64,000 nt of DNA, taken from assembly GCA_034190875.2 (NCBI GenBank), contig CM067349.1:13898777-13962776 (forward strand), in the 5' to 3' direction. The notes beneath the pieces are model-generated. The model ran no database searches. It was not told the origin of the DNA and saw nothing but the letters and a program-made list of their open reading frames with translations. This stretch comes from Urechis unicinctus (Eukaryota; Annelida; Polychaeta; Xenopneusta; Urechidae). Positions 63,191-64,000 of the stretch are shown here, piece by piece. A program made the translations under genes and the position numbers. How positions within the stretch are numbered: position 1 is the first letter of the stretch; each line of letters starts with the position of its first letter.

Positions 63191-63756
63191 ATGTTATGAT
63201 ATTTATCTGGCTCTTCTGACTTTTGAAACCCTCCCCCTCTTTTCCATTATCAGCACGACATGTTTCACTAGCCCGGGTCAACCTCCGCCCTTAAGACGGG
63301 GGTGTGACCCTGATAAATAGTCTTGTCTGGTATCTTTCCCATCAGCCAATGACCTTTCGAGCCCACGCCCCATGTGAGCCATTGGGTCTTGACCGTTGGA
63401 GAAAGGGGCCGGCCATATCTGAACCAATGGGAGGTCAGCTGTAAGTGTGGTTCCGGGCGTAACCCAATGTCCAGAAACCGATAAAATGGCAGGCTTCGCC
63501 GTAGGTCAAGGAGAGCTACCTAGTGAAGAGATGAAGTATCTGAACAAGATTCTGAGCGAGATTCCAGAAGAGCTAAATAAGCTTAAACTCGAATAAACCA
63601 ACAAGAACTCAACTCCTGGACTCGTGTGTTTTCTCTGGCTAGTGTCCCCACTCAAGCAACTACAAGCAGCTACAATATTCCTATATACGAAGGAGTGCGT
63701 AGAAATATAAATAACGAAGAAGTATAGCTATATAAGGAAAATAATAGTTATAAGAC
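63191..63756 (+). repeat. Probable 3' LTR of gypsy C
   Basis: Begins TGTTATGATATTTATCTGGC directly after a purine-rich tract, contains a TATA-like CGATAAAATGG (about 63480) and an AATAAA signal (about 63594), and ends near ATAAGACA where Polinton sequence resumes. No second LTR is available for proof. Confidence 0.6.
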
Positions 63757-64000
63757 AACAGCCTATAGCTGGGGACACTGACTCACCAGCCGGCGACACT
63801 GAGCCTAAAAAAGAAGGGGGTTTCCTACTGTATTAAAATAGAAATCCTTTACCTATCTCTGGGAATGAGGCTTACCAAGATACACTGTGCGCTTGTATTC
63901 AATCAGAGCCCCTGGATGGAGCCTTACATTTGCATGAACACAGAACTGCGTAAGGTTGCCACCAGCGACTTCTGGTAAAACCATGGAGAATCTCAGAAGG
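63757..64000 (+). pseudogene. Cys-rich protein end and DNA polymerase fragment (outer Polinton, copy 2)
   Basis: Continues the outer element: ACAACAGCCTATAGCTGGGG (equivalent to 12855), then the polymerase part LTKIHCALVFNQSPWMEPYI and NTELRKVATSDF from about 63866. A deletion of about 40 bp removes the motif-B core that copy 1 has at 13075-13120. The window ends about 130 bp before the position where the inner Polinton is inserted in copy 1. Confidence 0.75.

Larger units (their letters stand above)
59322..63756 (+). mobile_element. Ty3/gypsy retrotransposon C, 5'-truncated, inside outer Polinton copy 2
   Basis: Plus-strand fragment: the end of integrase, a long 3' non-coding region (about 60520-63190), a polypurine-type stretch GGTTGGGGAGGA and a probable 3' LTR from about 63191. 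No 5' LTR, gag or RT. There is no target duplication, and a piece of the Polinton is missing at the site, so this is not a simple insertion as it stands. Confidence 0.75.
54060..64000. mobile_element. Outer Polinton, second copy (right end outside window)
   Basis: Begins AGTAGTATAGAGAGTGGCGG at 54060, preceded by CGCCT (54055-54059), the same five bases that follow the right end of copy 1. Gene order and shared internal deletions match copy 1. It is interrupted by gypsy C from about 59322 to 63756. The last 244 bases are polymerase sequence. It does not contain the inner Polinton up to the window end. Confidence 0.88.

Noticed and set aside
1-64000. tRNA or rRNA genes
   Set aside because: I looked for cloverleaf B-box and A-box patterns and rRNA-like stretches by eye and found nothing convincing. 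A covariance-model scan would be decisive.

Overview
This is a repeat-dense piece of an animal nuclear genome. Single-gene reading frames are split by spliceosomal introns, there are three Ty3/gypsy-type retrotransposons, virus-like Polinton/Maverick elements with animal-type gene content, and a 100-N assembly gap. A THAP-type gene, a secreted choice-of-anchor-B/TSP1-like gene and a leucine-rich-repeat fragment fit an invertebrate such as a mollusc or lancelet. The species cannot be named from the sequence.

Layout. 1-3788: gypsy element A, copy 1 (minus strand, internally deleted). 3789-7631: host DNA with a broken THAP-type gene (minus). 7632-29407: an old, eroded Polinton (the outer element). 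Its DNA polymerase gene is interrupted by a younger, nearly complete 15.4-kb Polinton (the inner element, 13280-28688) with 281-283 bp terminal inverted repeats and a 5-bp target duplication CGGTG. 29408-41184: host DNA with a 57-bp minisatellite, an apparently intact 11-exon secreted-protein gene (30609-34426), a broken partial duplicate of it, an LRR fragment and the gap. 41185-44196: truncated gypsy element B. 44197-50863: gypsy element A, copy 2, with two LTRs. 50864-64000: a second copy of the 3789-13140 region (THAP pseudogene plus outer Polinton), here carrying a truncated third gypsy element C (59322-63756). Roughly 1-13150 and 44711-64000 are therefore two diverged copies of one segment, either a segmental duplication or two haplotypes left unmerged in the assembly.

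The inner Polinton is organised like a virus. On the left, transcribed leftward, are a protein-primed family-B DNA polymerase, a small Cys-rich protein, a retroviral-type integrase, a block of tightly packed small membrane or virion-type proteins, an A32-like packaging ATPase and a putative double-jelly-roll major capsid protein. A coiled-coil/membrane protein is transcribed rightward and converges on a conserved 438-residue protein of unknown role. On the right, transcribed rightward, are a penton-like minor capsid protein, a fibre-like protein with a phage-tail-fibre-type motif, a hydrophobic protein and a lambda-exonuclease/YqaJ-type nuclease whose stop lies in the right inverted repeat. 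I recognise no adenain-like protease. Several genes carry frameshifts (often at homopolymers) or in-frame stops, so the copy looks recently active but is not intact as assembled.

The main result is a Polinton inserted inside the polymerase gene of another Polinton. The outer element is present twice in the window, and after the copies separated each received a different secondary insertion: a Polinton in one and a gypsy element in the other.
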